Below, piece by piece: positions 1 through 8,151 of a stretch of 48,329 nt of DNA. The position numbers and the translations under genes were made by a program. The stretch's first letter is position 1, and every line of letters starts with the position of its first letter. Under the pieces are notes generated by a model. The model did not search any database. It was given only the letters and a program-made list of their open reading frames with translations, and was not told where the DNA came from. This stretch comes from Acrocarpospora catenulata (GTDB lineage: Bacteria > Actinomycetota > Actinomycetes > Streptosporangiales > Streptosporangiaceae), in the NCBI RefSeq assembly GCF_018476525.1, contig NZ_JAHCST010000069.1, positions 1 through 48,329 of the forward strand. The letters run 5' to 3'.

Positions 1-649
1 TGAGCTTCAGCGGCTGCATGATCGACACCGGCGGGGTGGCGGCGTCGGCCAGGCCGTACAGGGTGCCGGAGCCGACCCTGGTCACCGGGCGGATGACCGA
101 GCCCACGTTCACGACCAGGGTGCCGCCACTCGCGGGGGTGCCGCTCCACCGCTGGTTGGCCTGCCCGTTGCAGGTCCACAGGATGACCGAGGTGCCGTTG
201 GCCGTGCCCGCCAGGTTCACATCCAGGCACAGATTGGACTGCAGGCCGGTGATGGAGCCGTCGGCGTTCTGCCGCCACTTCTGGTTGTTCTGCCCGTTAC
301 AGGTCCAGATGATCACCTGGGTGCCGGGTGAGGTCTGGTTGTTGTAGGCGTCCAGGCAGCGCGTACCGTTGAACGTCCGCAGCTCGCCTGCCGCCGTGAA
401 CTCGAACGCCTGGTTGGCCTGGCCGTTGCAGTCCCAGATGTTCAGCGGCGTGCCCTGGGCGTTGTTGTTGCCCGCGACGTCCAGGCAGCGTCCGGAGGAG
501 GCGCTGACCAGTGGCGCGGGCGCGGCCCAGGCCGGCGTGGCCCAGGTGATCGCGGAGGCCAGGAGGGTCACGAGCGCCGTCGCCACGCTCGTGACCACGG
601 CCCCCGGCGATCGTCGCCGAACCGGTAAACGGACGGATGAATCGTGCAT
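1..649 (-). CDS. Secreted ricin-type lectin-domain enzyme, C-terminal part outside window
   Basis: The reading frame starts at ATG 649 and runs off the left edge (216 codons visible). GAGGAG lies 8 bases before the start. Residues 1-43 form a signal peptide: Arg-rich n-region, hydrophobic core and an A-W-A cleavage site. Residues 45-165 are a ricin B-type beta-trefoil with three QxW repeats (GQANQAF, GQNNQKW, GQANQRW) and paired Cys in SGRCLD/WDC, TRCLD/WTC and NLCLD/WTC. After it comes a linker and a segment including GTLYGLADAATPP, which to my memory resembles the start of a beta/alpha-barrel glycoside hydrolase (GH39/arabinofuranosidase-like), with the lectin as N-terminal carbohydrate-binding module. 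The catalytic family is inference because the domain is cut off. The gene has its own promoter and operator-like palindrome, which suits an inducible secreted polysaccharide hydrolase. Confidence 0.85.
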   Translation of the reverse strand, partial: MHDSSVRLPVRRRSPGAVVTSVATALVTLLASAITWATPAWAAPAPLVSASSGRCLDVAGNNNAQGTPLNIWDCNGQANQAFEFTAAGELRTFNGTRCLDAYNNQTSPGTQVIIWTCNGQNNQKWRQNADGSITGLQSNLCLDVNLAGTANGTSVILWTCNGQANQRWSGTPASGGTLVVNVGSVIRPVTRVGSGTLYGLADAATPPVSIMQPLKL

Positions 650-720
650 GGTGATGTCTCCTCGGGTGGAGAGGGGGCGGTCGCGCCCTGCGGGCCTCGA
701 TGGTCGGGAGAGGCCGGGTG

Positions 721-734
721 TGTTATCGGTAACA
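721..734. promoter_or_regulatory. Operator-like palindrome over the lectin-gene start point
   Basis: TGTTATCGGTAACA has perfect 5-base arms TGTTA/TAACA around a CG-containing centre, a form typical of LacI-family sites for polysaccharide-degradation genes in actinomycetes. It sits directly downstream of the predicted -10 of the lectin-enzyme gene. No regulator gene for it is visible nearby. Confidence 0.5.
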
Positions 735-738
735 TCAG

Positions 739-767
739 GATTTAGAACCTCTGTGGCACCCTGTCAA
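739..767 (-). promoter_or_regulatory. Promoter of the lectin-enzyme gene
   Basis: On the minus strand a perfect -35 TTGACA (762-767) is followed after 17 bases by TAAATC (739-744). The predicted start point near 732 falls inside the palindrome at 721-734, the usual arrangement for repression. The -10 match is only partial. Confidence 0.5.
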
Positions 768-874
768 TCCTCGCCACCGGCAACCGCAGGTCCGATCCGT
801 CACTCCCAGGCGTTAGCGCTGTTCACAGCTGCCAGGAAGGAATGAAAGATGCATCAGCTGCCGACGACGGCGGG

Positions 875-888
875 TGTTATCGCAAACA
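875..888. promoter_or_regulatory. Second copy of the TGTTATCG palindrome
   Basis: TGTTATCGCAAACA shares its first eight bases with the site at 721-734 and keeps TGTT/AACA symmetry. The centres lie 154 bases apart. It could be an auxiliary operator for looping, or act on the rightward nucleotidyltransferase promoter. The intergenic stretch 650-1030 otherwise holds only promoters. Confidence 0.35.
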
Positions 889-917
889 CTCAAGAAACCT
901 GATCGGAACAGCGGCGC

Positions 918-947
918 TTGACACACCCGCGCCGTCTCGCCGAATCT
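918..947 (+). promoter_or_regulatory. Candidate promoter of the nucleotidyltransferase gene
   Basis: TTGACA at 918-923 is followed after 18 bases by GAATCT (942-947), a weak -10. It lies 84 bases before the chosen start at 1031 in otherwise non-coding DNA. Confidence 0.3.
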
Positions 948-1030
948 CGCAGGAACAGGTGTCGCGACCTCGGCGGCCAACAGGGGCTGTGCGGGCTGAA
1001 ACGTCGACTCTTCACGAAGGGATGACGTGG

Positions 1031-1780
1031 ATGCACCCCATGCTGCGACGGCTGGACGACCTCGCCGCCCACCTGGCCACCCGCGGTGACGCTCTCGCCG
1101 TCCTCGGCCTCGGCTCGGCCGGGCTGGAGCACGACCGCCTCGACGAACACTCCGACCTGGACTTCTTCGTCATCGTCGAGGACGACGCGAAACCCCGCTA
1201 CCTGGAGTCCATCGACTGGTTACAGGCGCCCTGCCCGGTGGCCTACAGCTTCGTCAACGACCGCAACGGCCGCAAGGCGCTCTACGCCGACGGAATCTTC
1301 GTCGAATACGCCGTCTTCACCCTCGCGGAACTGCCCCGGATCCCCTTCCAGGGCGCCCGCGTCGTCTGGCGCCGCGACGACGCCCCCGCCACCCTCGCGG
1401 CCTCCGGCACCCCACCCACCGCCCCGTCCGACGACACGATCGAGTTCCACCTCAACGAGGCCCTCACCAACCTCTACGTCGGCCTCCACCGCGACCTCCG
1501 CGGCGAACGCCTGACCGCCTCCCGCTTCATCCAGTCCTTCGCCATCGACCGAATAATCGCCCTCCTCCGCCTCACCTCCCCCCAGACACACCACCGCCGC
1601 GACCCATTCGAGCCAACCCGCCGCGTGGAACAGGCGTACACCCCAGCCGAACTCCCGCTGGCCGAGATGATCCCCGGCTACGAACACAACAGACAGGCCG
1701 CCACAACCACCCTCACCTGGCTGGAAAAACACTTCCCCGTCGACCCCGTGATCGCCGCCGCCATCCGCCAACTTCTGTAG
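1031..1780 (+). CDS. Nucleotidyltransferase-fold protein
   Basis: 249 residues. ATG 1031 is preferred because GAAGGG (1016-1021) is then about 9 bases upstream; the in-frame ATG at 1022 abuts that site, and the longer frame from 842 runs through the promoter. Residues 20-40 hold the nucleotidyltransferase signature: GLGSAG followed by DLDFF, i.e. the GS...DxD metal- and nucleotide-binding motif of the aminoglycoside-adenylyltransferase/DUF4037 superfamily. The rest is helical and probably substrate-binding. The family transfers a nucleotide to a small molecule or protein; which one cannot be told, and a resistance role is not shown. One Leu codon is TTA (1220-1222), rare in this DNA. It converges on the sigma-factor gene. 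Confidence 0.75.
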   Translation: MHPMLRRLDDLAAHLATRGDALAVLGLGSAGLEHDRLDEHSDLDFFVIVEDDAKPRYLESIDWLQAPCPVAYSFVNDRNGRKALYADGIFVEYAVFTLAELPRIPFQGARVVWRRDDAPATLAASGTPPTAPSDDTIEFHLNEALTNLYVGLHRDLRGERLTASRFIQSFAIDRIIALLRLTSPQTHHRRDPFEPTRRVEQAYTPAELPLAEMIPGYEHNRQAATTTLTWLEKHFPVDPVIAAAIRQLL

Positions 1781-1783
1781 CGG

Positions 1784-3007
1784 TCACCCGGCCGAAGCGG
1801 CGGCTGCTCGTTCCATGAGGAGGGTGCGTTCGCGGGTTGTGGGGGCCAGGGCGGCCGCGCGTTCCAGTTCCTCGGCTGCCTCGGTGTGGCGGCCCAGGCG
1901 GAGGAGGATGTCGCCGCGCACCGCGCCGAGGAGGTGGTAGCGGGCCATCCGGGGGTCGTTGCGGATGGTGTCGATTGCCTGGAGGGCGGTTTGGGGGCCG
2001 TCCGCATGGAGGAGGGCGACCGCGCGGTTGAGGTCGACGATGGGCGAGGGGGCGAGCTGGGCGAGGGCGTCGTAGAGGGCGACGATGGCCTCCCAGTCGG
2101 TGTCCTCGAAGCGACGGGCGCGGGCGTGGCAGGCGGCGATGGCCGCCTGCACCGTGTACGGCCCGAGCGGCTTGCCCATGCGCCTGGCCCGGGCGAGGGC
2201 GGCCAGGCCATGGGCGCTCAGCGTACGGTCCCAGCGCGAACGGTCCTGGTCCTGGAGCAGGACGGGCTCGCCGTCCGGGCCGGTCCGGGCACGGAACCGG
2301 GACGCCTGGATCTCCATCAGCGCCACCAGCCCGTGCACCTCGGGCTCACGCGGCATCAGACCGGCGAGGATACGGCCGAAGCGCATGGCGTCCTGCGCCA
2401 GATCCCAGCGGACCCACTCCTCGCTGGACGTGCCCGCGTACCCCTCGTTGAAGATGAGGTAGACGACCTCCAGCACAGCGGACAGGCGGGCGGGCAGTTC
2501 CTCGTCCCTGGGCACCTCGAAGGGCACCTGCGCCTCGGCCAGGGTGCGTTTGGCCCGGCTGATGCGCTGGCCCATGGTGGCGGAGGGCACCAGGAACGCG
2601 CGGGCGATCTCCTCGGTGGTGAGCCCGCAGACCAGGCGCAGCGCCAGGGCCGCGCGTGACTCCCGGGACAGGACCGGGTGGCAGGCGACGAAGACCAGGG
2701 ACAGCAGTTCCGCGTCGCCGGCCTCCGGACCAGGGGCCCGGAGGTCGGCGGCCACCTCGGCGTACTTCTCGTCCCGCATGCGCTCGCGGCGGATCAGGTC
2801 GATCGCGCGGCGTTTGGCCGTGGTGGTCAGCCAGGCGCCGGGATTGTCGGGGATGCCTTGTCGCGGCCACTGTTCCAGCGCGCTCGCGAACGCCTCCTGC
2901 GCGATCTCCTCGGCCAGTCCGACGTCCTGGATCACCCGGGCCAGGAAGGCCACCAGGCGCGCGGACTCCATCCGCCACACCGCTTCGACCGTACGCCGCG
3001 CGTCCAT
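1784..3007 (-). CDS. ECF42-type RNA polymerase sigma factor
   Basis: 407 residues, far longer than a normal ECF sigma factor (about 180). Residues 10-75 are sigma region 2, with the AEEIAQEAFASALEQWP helix and DLIRRER. Region 4 lies around residues 105-160 (RLVCGLTTEEIARAFL...QRISRAKRTL). The remaining 240 residues are helical and TPR-like, containing the NEGY and DLNRAVA motifs seen in ECF42 C-terminal extensions. ECF42 factors have no anti-sigma factor and are normally encoded beside a DGPF/YCII protein, as here, where that gene ends 7 bases upstream. The pair is probably one transcript. The signal sensed is unknown; the family has been linked to antibiotic and stress responses. Confidence 0.93.
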   Translation of the reverse strand: MDARRTVEAVWRMESARLVAFLARVIQDVGLAEEIAQEAFASALEQWPRQGIPDNPGAWLTTTAKRRAIDLIRRERMRDEKYAEVAADLRAPGPEAGDAELLSLVFVACHPVLSRESRAALALRLVCGLTTEEIARAFLVPSATMGQRISRAKRTLAEAQVPFEVPRDEELPARLSAVLEVVYLIFNEGYAGTSSEEWVRWDLAQDAMRFGRILAGLMPREPEVHGLVALMEIQASRFRARTGPDGEPVLLQDQDRSRWDRTLSAHGLAALARARRMGKPLGPYTVQAAIAACHARARRFEDTDWEAIVALYDALAQLAPSPIVDLNRAVALLHADGPQTALQAIDTIRNDPRMARYHLLGAVRGDILLRLGRHTEAAEELERAAALAPTTRERTLLMERAAAASAG

Positions 3008-3014
3008 CGCAGCC

Positions 3015-3395
3015 TCAGCCCTGCGCGCTCAGGTGCGCGAAGTCCGCCTCCTCGTAGTACGGGCGAATCTCCAGGATCTCCCGCGTCCCGGCCGGGTCGT
3101 GGGGGCACTGCCGGGCCCACTCGACGGCCTCTTCCATCGAGCTGACCTGCCAGATCCAGTAGCCGGCGATGATCTCCTTGGACTCGGTGAACGGGCCGTC
3201 CACGACCGAGGTGGTGCCGCCCTCGAAGACGACCTGGGCGCCCGCGGAGCTCGGCTTGAGGCCCTCGCCGTCGAGCATGATGCCCGCTTTGAGCAACTTC
3301 TCGTTGTAGGCCCCCATGATCGCCATCATCTCCGGATTCGGGGCGACCTTGTCCTCGCTCGCGCCGTCGACCTTGATCGTGACCATGACCTTCAT
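3015..3395 (-). CDS. DGPF/YCII-domain protein, ECF42 partner
   Basis: 126 residues. ATG 3395 follows a strong ribosome site (AAGGAG, 5-6 bases away), so the longer frame from 3452 is rejected. The protein is a ferredoxin-like YCII fold: MKVMVTIK at the start and the diagnostic DGPF motif in VVDGPFTESKE near residue 70, then the GYWIWQV strand and a C-terminal RPYYE strand. DGPF proteins accompany ECF41/42 sigma factors and may sense or modify a small molecule; their biochemical role is not settled. First gene of the two-gene unit with the sigma factor. The 86 bases before it contain a perfect GGCGGGCCCGCC palindrome (3410-3421), which may be chance in such GC-rich DNA. Confidence 0.92.
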   Translation of the reverse strand: MKVMVTIKVDGASEDKVAPNPEMMAIMGAYNEKLLKAGIMLDGEGLKPSSAGAQVVFEGGTTSVVDGPFTESKEIIAGYWIWQVSSMEEAVEWARQCPHDPAGTREILEIRPYYEEADFAHLSAQG

Positions 3396-3481
3396 GTTGT
3401 CTCCTTCTTCGGCGGGCCCGCCCGGCCATTCTGTCCGAGCGGGCGTTGTCATCTGGACGTCGAACGGGGGAGCGGCGTTTT

Positions 3482-5671
3482 CTACATGCCTTGGTCGGAG
3501 AAAATGGAACGCAGGTCAGGCCAGTGCCGGGCCGCGCAGAGCACCGGTGGCCGGTCCAGCGGCGCGGGGAGGGTGAGGGTCCTGCCTCCTTCCAGGGTGG
3601 TTTCCGTCCATACGTCGACCCACTGCCCGGCGGGCAGATAAGCCTCGATCTGGCTGGCGCCGGGCTCGGTGACGGGGATGACGAGCAACGCGTCGCCGAG
3701 TTTGTACTGCAGGGGGTGCGCCCAGATGTTCGGATCGTCGGGATAGTCGAAGAACAGTCCGCGCATCAGGGGCGCTCCGCCGCGCACGGCCTTCGCCGCC
3801 TCTCCCTCCAGGTACGGCACGAGCCGCTCCCGCACCCGCACGAAGCGCCGGAACACCGGCACGACGGCGGCGTCGCCGGTCCGCTCGGAGATGTTCCAGG
3901 GCGTGCGGTCGCGCAGCGGCCTGCGGTGGTGGTTGAACTCCGAGTGGTACTGCATGATCGGCATGAACGCCGAGGTGCCCGCGGCGCGCAGGTAGAGCTC
4001 GGCGGTGGGGATCTCGCCGGAGAATCCGGCCAGGTCCCACCCCCAGTAGACGATCCCGCAGGCCGAGGCGGTGATCCCGGCCCGGATCGAGGAGCGGAAC
4101 GCATCCCAGGTGGAGTCCTCGTCGCCCGCCCAGAAGGCGCCGTGCGGCTGCGATCCGGCGAACCCCGCCCGGCTGAAGGTGACGGGCGCCTTCCCGCAGG
4201 AGCGCAGCAGGTCGCCGAAGGCCCGCGCGTAGTGGACCGGGAACCGGTTGTTGCCGTCGGCGCCCCGGGTGCCGTCGGCGTAGCGCAGGTCGTGGCCCCA
4301 GGCGTGCTCGCCGCCGTCGGTCTTGAACCCGTCGATCCCGATCTCCTCGACCAGGTAACGCCGCTTGGCCGTCCACCAGTCGCGTACCTCGGTCGAGGAC
4401 AGGTCGGGCATCAGCGCGAGCGGGAACCACCACCCCCGGTTCCGGTACGGCCTGCCGTCGGCTTCCCGCACGCCGTACCCGTGCTCGACCAGTTGGCGGG
4501 CGTCCACGGCGGCCTGGTGGCGCGGGTGGGGGCGCATCTTCTGGAGCGGAATCTGCCACAGCAGCACCTTGACGCCGCGCTCGTGCAGTTCGTCGACCAT
4601 GCCTTTGGGGTCAGGCCAGGGGCCGTCGGCCGGGAAGGTGTAGTCGCCCAGCCGGTGTGGCTCCTCCGACGGCGTGTACTCGGCGCCGCGGAAGGCGGTG
4701 AAGGTGGTCTCGTCGCTCCAGGCCTCGATGACCAGGGCGCCGACCGGGATGTCGAGGTCGCGGTGCCGGTCCAGCTCGGCCATCACCCGCTGCTGGGTGT
4801 TCCACTCGTTGCCGCTGGCCCACAGCCGGAACACCCAGCCCGGCAGCTCGACGGGCCTGCCGACCTCGTCGAGGAAGGCGTTGAGGATCTCGGCGGGGGT
4901 CCCGTCGTACAGGCGGAGGTCGAGTTCCGCCTCCGGCCCGACCTCGGCCTCGATTCGCAGGCGGTCCCCGAGGCGGTACCAGGTGCGCCGCGAGGTGGCC
5001 AGGTGCAGCCCCCAGGCCCGTGGCCCGCCGACGACCAGGGCGAACGGCATGGGCAGGTAGGTGCGGCCGTGTTCGCCCTGCGCCTTGTACTGCTCGAAGA
5101 CCACCGCGTCGAGTTCGCGCCCACGCTGGTCGACCGCGTCGAACCGCTCCCCGAACCCGACCACGTGCTCCTCGGGCAGCAGCGCGAGCTCGAACCGGAC
5201 GCGCAGGACCCCCTCCCCGTCGGCGAGCCAGCGAACGCTTCCTGGCACCACCCGGTCCACGCCCGACACGGTGAACTTCCCGCCGGTCTCGCCCCAGGTG
5301 GCCGCCGTCACCTTGAACCACCTGCCGGCACGGCCTCCGCCGGCGAAACGGTAGGCGTAACGGTGGCCGGCGCGTAGAACCGGGCTGCGCACCTGCCAGG
5401 ATCCCGCGGCCGCGCGGGCGGCCTTGGCCTGGGCGGCGGCGAGGTGCCCGCCGTCGGCCGGCCCCGCCTCGGCCTCATCACGGGCGGGGACAAGAGGCAG
5501 CAGGATCGGCGGATCGTCGTCCTCGACCCACTCGCAGACCACCGATTCGACGGCAGTCGAAGCGCGGACCCGCAGTTCCACGCTCTCCCCATCGAGCGGC
5601 AGCGCCGGTACGCGCTGGTCCTCGGTGGTGGCGTAGGGATGCCCGCTGCCGAACGGCCGGTGGCGGATCAT
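3482..5671 (-). CDS. Glycoside hydrolase family 31 (alpha-glucosidase/alpha-xylosidase)
   Basis: 729 residues, no signal peptide, so cytoplasmic. ATG 5671 forms an ATGA overlap with the stop of the preceding GH15-like gene, giving translational coupling; longer frames are read-through of that gene in another phase. An N-terminal beta-sandwich (about 1-280) precedes the catalytic barrel. The GH31 nucleophile is Asp452 in GFKTDGGEH; the acid/base is expected at Asp517 in FWAGDEDSTW. Retaining GH31 enzymes release alpha-linked glucose or xylose from chain ends. As last gene of a six-gene ABC-import operon it probably trims the imported oligosaccharide. Whether the substrate carries glucose or xylose is not resolved. 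Confidence 0.93.
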   Translation of the reverse strand: MIRHRPFGSGHPYATTEDQRVPALPLDGESVELRVRASTAVESVVCEWVEDDDPPILLPLVPARDEAEAGPADGGHLAAAQAKAARAAAGSWQVRSPVLRAGHRYAYRFAGGGRAGRWFKVTAATWGETGGKFTVSGVDRVVPGSVRWLADGEGVLRVRFELALLPEEHVVGFGERFDAVDQRGRELDAVVFEQYKAQGEHGRTYLPMPFALVVGGPRAWGLHLATSRRTWYRLGDRLRIEAEVGPEAELDLRLYDGTPAEILNAFLDEVGRPVELPGWVFRLWASGNEWNTQQRVMAELDRHRDLDIPVGALVIEAWSDETTFTAFRGAEYTPSEEPHRLGDYTFPADGPWPDPKGMVDELHERGVKVLLWQIPLQKMRPHPRHQAAVDARQLVEHGYGVREADGRPYRNRGWWFPLALMPDLSSTEVRDWWTAKRRYLVEEIGIDGFKTDGGEHAWGHDLRYADGTRGADGNNRFPVHYARAFGDLLRSCGKAPVTFSRAGFAGSQPHGAFWAGDEDSTWDAFRSSIRAGITASACGIVYWGWDLAGFSGEIPTAELYLRAAGTSAFMPIMQYHSEFNHHRRPLRDRTPWNISERTGDAAVVPVFRRFVRVRERLVPYLEGEAAKAVRGGAPLMRGLFFDYPDDPNIWAHPLQYKLGDALLVIPVTEPGASQIEAYLPAGQWVDVWTETTLEGGRTLTLPAPLDRPPVLCAARHWPDLRSIFSDQGM

Positions 5672-6837
5672 GACATGACTCCAAGTTCGTCGGCGAGGAT
5701 CAGATACATGCCGTGGGACCACAGCAGCGGAGTCGCGACCGGTCCCCAGCGTTCCAGCCATTCGCCCAGCCGGTCGGGTGCGAGCAGCACGTCGGACACC
5801 TGTTCCGGCAGTTCCCCCGCCGGGGTCGCCTGCGCGGCCATCCAGTCCAGGTGCCGCAGCGCCTCCTCGCGCCGCCCCGCCGCCGCGTGGTTCAGGCCCA
5901 GCAGGCCGGCGAGCAGGATCCACCTGCCCCCGCCGTAGAAGGTGTCGGCCAGGTAGCGGTGCACGCCGTACCCGCGGGCGAGCTGGTCCTGGACGGCGGC
6001 CACGGTCGCGGTCGCCACCGGGTGCCCGGGCGGGTACAGGCCGAACGGGTACACGCAGGCCAGCAGGCTCGCGTCCACGGCATCGCCGGGCACCTCGGCG
6101 GTGTGGAAGACGGCGGGAGCGGTGGCCGGATCCGCTGTGGGACGGCCGTCGTCCAGCCATTTGCGCAGATGTCCGGCGGGGGCCACGCCGTAGCCGGCGA
6201 CCAGGGCCGTGACCCCGGCCACCGCCACCTGCGCGGCGTGCGCGTCCGCCCGGTCGAGCACGCCGAGCGCGAGCGCGGCACGCAGCCCGGCGTGGATCGC
6301 GCCGAGCGTCGAGACGTGCCGCCGGTCGACGTGCTCCTCCCACCAGTCGTAGCAGGGCCGGTCCCAGAACCGGGACAGATACCGCACCGCCACCGCCACG
6401 GCGGGGCCGGGAACGGGAGCGCCGTGGCGGACGGCGTGCCGCTCCAGCGCCCACAGCCAGATGCCGTAGCCGTCCAGCTGGTGGTCCCACCACTGGTCGG
6501 CCCCGTCCGCACCGTCGAGGGTGAAGCGGGTCGGCAGCATGTCGGCCAGGGCGAGCTCCTGCCCGGCGTCCGCGCGGGCGATCAGGGCGTCCACCTGCGC
6601 GGCGCGAACGCCGATCACCTCCGCGCACCAGGCGTGGAAGGCGGTCGCGCTGTCCGCCTGGCCCGCGCGGCTCATGCCTTCGGCGATGAAGGCGCCGTCG
6701 CGCAGCCAGGCGTAGCCGCGGTAGGCGGAGAAGGTGGGCGAAGCCGGGTAGGCCCCCGAGGGCGACTGATGCGTGCTGATCAGCTCGATGCTGCGCGAGA
6801 CGAGCAGGGCCCGCGTCAGCTCGCTTCCTACGGTCAC
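5668..6837 (-). CDS. GH15-like glucoamylase-fold (six-hairpin) enzyme
   Basis: 389 residues starting at GTG 6837, 22 bases after the binding-protein gene, with AGGAG about 11 bases upstream. GYAWLRDGAF (41-50) matches the GH15 substrate-binding Trp-Arg-Asp region and CYDWWEEH (162-169) matches the conserved segment carrying the catalytic acid Glu. A run of alternating helices agrees with an (alpha/alpha)6 barrel. It lacks the N-terminal beta domain of typical bacterial GH15 proteins (600+ residues), so it is a short catalytic version. No signal peptide is seen. With the downstream GH31 it should degrade the imported sugar, perhaps an isomaltose- or trehalose-like glucoside. Exact activity is inference. 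Confidence 0.8.
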   Translation of the reverse strand: MTVGSELTRALLVSRSIELISTHQSPSGAYPASPTFSAYRGYAWLRDGAFIAEGMSRAGQADSATAFHAWCAEVIGVRAAQVDALIARADAGQELALADMLPTRFTLDGADGADQWWDHQLDGYGIWLWALERHAVRHGAPVPGPAVAVAVRYLSRFWDRPCYDWWEEHVDRRHVSTLGAIHAGLRAALALGVLDRADAHAAQVAVAGVTALVAGYGVAPAGHLRKWLDDGRPTADPATAPAVFHTAEVPGDAVDASLLACVYPFGLYPPGHPVATATVAAVQDQLARGYGVHRYLADTFYGGGRWILLAGLLGLNHAAAGRREEALRHLDWMAAQATPAGELPEQVSDVLLAPDRLGEWLERWGPVATPLLWSHGMYLILADELGVMS

Positions 6838-6859
6838 TTCGTCAGATCTCCTGTTGCTC

Positions 6860-8131
6860 TCAGCCGAGCAGCGCGTCGACCTTGGCGGCGGCGTCCGCCA
6901 GGGCCTGCTCGACTGTCTTGCGGCCCGCGGCGGCGCTGGTCAGCTCCTGGGTCACCGCGTCCTGCATCTCCTGCTGCCGCTTGATGACCGGGGGCAGCGC
7001 GATCGCGTTCAGCGAGTCGAAGACCGCCTGCCGGTTGGCGGGCTTGGGGTCCTTGAGGTACCCGGCGAGGACCGCCTGGTCGGAGACGGGCGGGAGCTCC
7101 CAGGAAGACTGGATGCGCGTGGTGGCCGCCACCGGGGAGGAGCTCAGGAACTTGGCCCAGGCGTAGGCCTGCTTGCCGACCTTGGTGGTGGCCGACGCGG
7201 CGACCGCGTTGTGGAAGACGGCGCTGGCCTTCGAGGTGTCGCCGGGCTCGACCACGATGTCCCAGTTGAACGGCACGTCCTTGAGCCCGGCGAACTGCCA
7301 GATGCCGTTGTGCCACATGGCGAGCTTGCCGGACTTGAAGAGGTTGGTGTCGTAGTCGGCGGTGCCGCCGATCTCCGCCTCGGTCGGCATGGTCTTGCCG
7401 ACCTTGGAGACCAGCCAGGTGGTGGCCTTGATCCCGGCGGGGCTGTTGAACGCGGTCTTGGTGCCGTCGGCGGTCAGGAACTCCCCGCCCGCCTGCTTGA
7501 GCGTCTTGTAGAACTCGAAGAACTGCACCGGCTGGAAGTCGCCGTACACCCCGGCCTTCTTGTCGGTGAGCTTCTCGGCGGCGGCCTGCTCCTCGGCCCA
7601 GGTCCAGTCGGCGGTCGGGGCGGGGATGCCCGCCTTGTCGAACAGGTCCTTGTTGTACAGGAGCACCACGGTGGAGAAGGAGGCCGGCAGGGCGAACTGC
7701 TTGCCGTCGTGCTTGAAGGCGTTCAGCGACTCGGCGGCCAGGCCCGCGGCGGGCTCGTCACCGGCGACCGAACCCAGGTCCAGCAGCGAACCGGCGGAGG
7801 CGTAGGTGACGAAGTTCTCGTAGTTCAGCTCGAAGGTGTCCGGGGCGGTGCCCCCGGCGAGGCTGGTCTGCAGCTTGGTGAAGTACTGGTCGTAGGGGGC
7901 CGTCTCGACGACCACGTCGACGTCCGGGTTCTCCTTCTCGAACGCCGCGACGATCGTGTCGAGATCCTTCACGTGGTCGGGGGCGGCGGAGAAGGTGAAG
8001 TAGCGGACCGTCACCTTGCCGCTCTCGGCGGACGGGGCCTTGGTGGCCGAGCCCTGGGCGCAGGCCGTGGCGAGCAACGCGGTGGCCAGGACGGCGGCGG
8101 CGAACCTCTTGGCCGGGAGTTCTTTGGGCAT
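6860..8131 (-). CDS. Sugar ABC transporter substrate-binding lipoprotein
   Basis: 423 residues, ATG 8131 with AAAGGA 8-9 bases upstream; longer frames read through the permease gene. Residues 1-28 are a lipoprotein signal ending in LLATAC, so the mature N-terminal Cys is lipid-anchored on the outer face of the membrane. The body is a family 1 (MalE-like) binding protein: FEKENPDVDV near residue 70, PAPTADWTWAEE near 190 and the conserved gating segments. It delivers a captured oligosaccharide to the two permeases just upstream. No ATPase gene is in the operon, so a shared MsiK-type ATPase elsewhere probably energises it, as is usual in actinomycetes. Confidence 0.93.
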   Translation of the reverse strand: MPKELPAKRFAAAVLATALLATACAQGSATKAPSAESGKVTVRYFTFSAAPDHVKDLDTIVAAFEKENPDVDVVVETAPYDQYFTKLQTSLAGGTAPDTFELNYENFVTYASAGSLLDLGSVAGDEPAAGLAAESLNAFKHDGKQFALPASFSTVVLLYNKDLFDKAGIPAPTADWTWAEEQAAAEKLTDKKAGVYGDFQPVQFFEFYKTLKQAGGEFLTADGTKTAFNSPAGIKATTWLVSKVGKTMPTEAEIGGTADYDTNLFKSGKLAMWHNGIWQFAGLKDVPFNWDIVVEPGDTSKASAVFHNAVAASATTKVGKQAYAWAKFLSSSPVAATTRIQSSWELPPVSDQAVLAGYLKDPKPANRQAVFDSLNAIALPPVIKRQQEMQDAVTQELTSAAAGRKTVEQALADAAAKVDALLG

Positions 8132-8151
8132 GGGGGTGTTCCTTTTGCTGG

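Noticed and set aside
842-1030. N-terminal extension of the nucleotidyltransferase
   Set aside because: Crosses the promoter and the TGTTATCG site, lacks a ribosome site, and has no family resemblance.
1886-2659. Long open frame on the plus strand opposite the sigma-factor gene
   Set aside because: Low-complexity Gly/Arg/Val composition and position exactly antisense to the conserved sigma factor; a shadow of GC-rich third positions.
5713-6984. 423-residue plus-strand frame over the GH15-like gene
   Set aside because: No motif, Arg/Gly/Pro-rich, antisense to a conserved enzyme.
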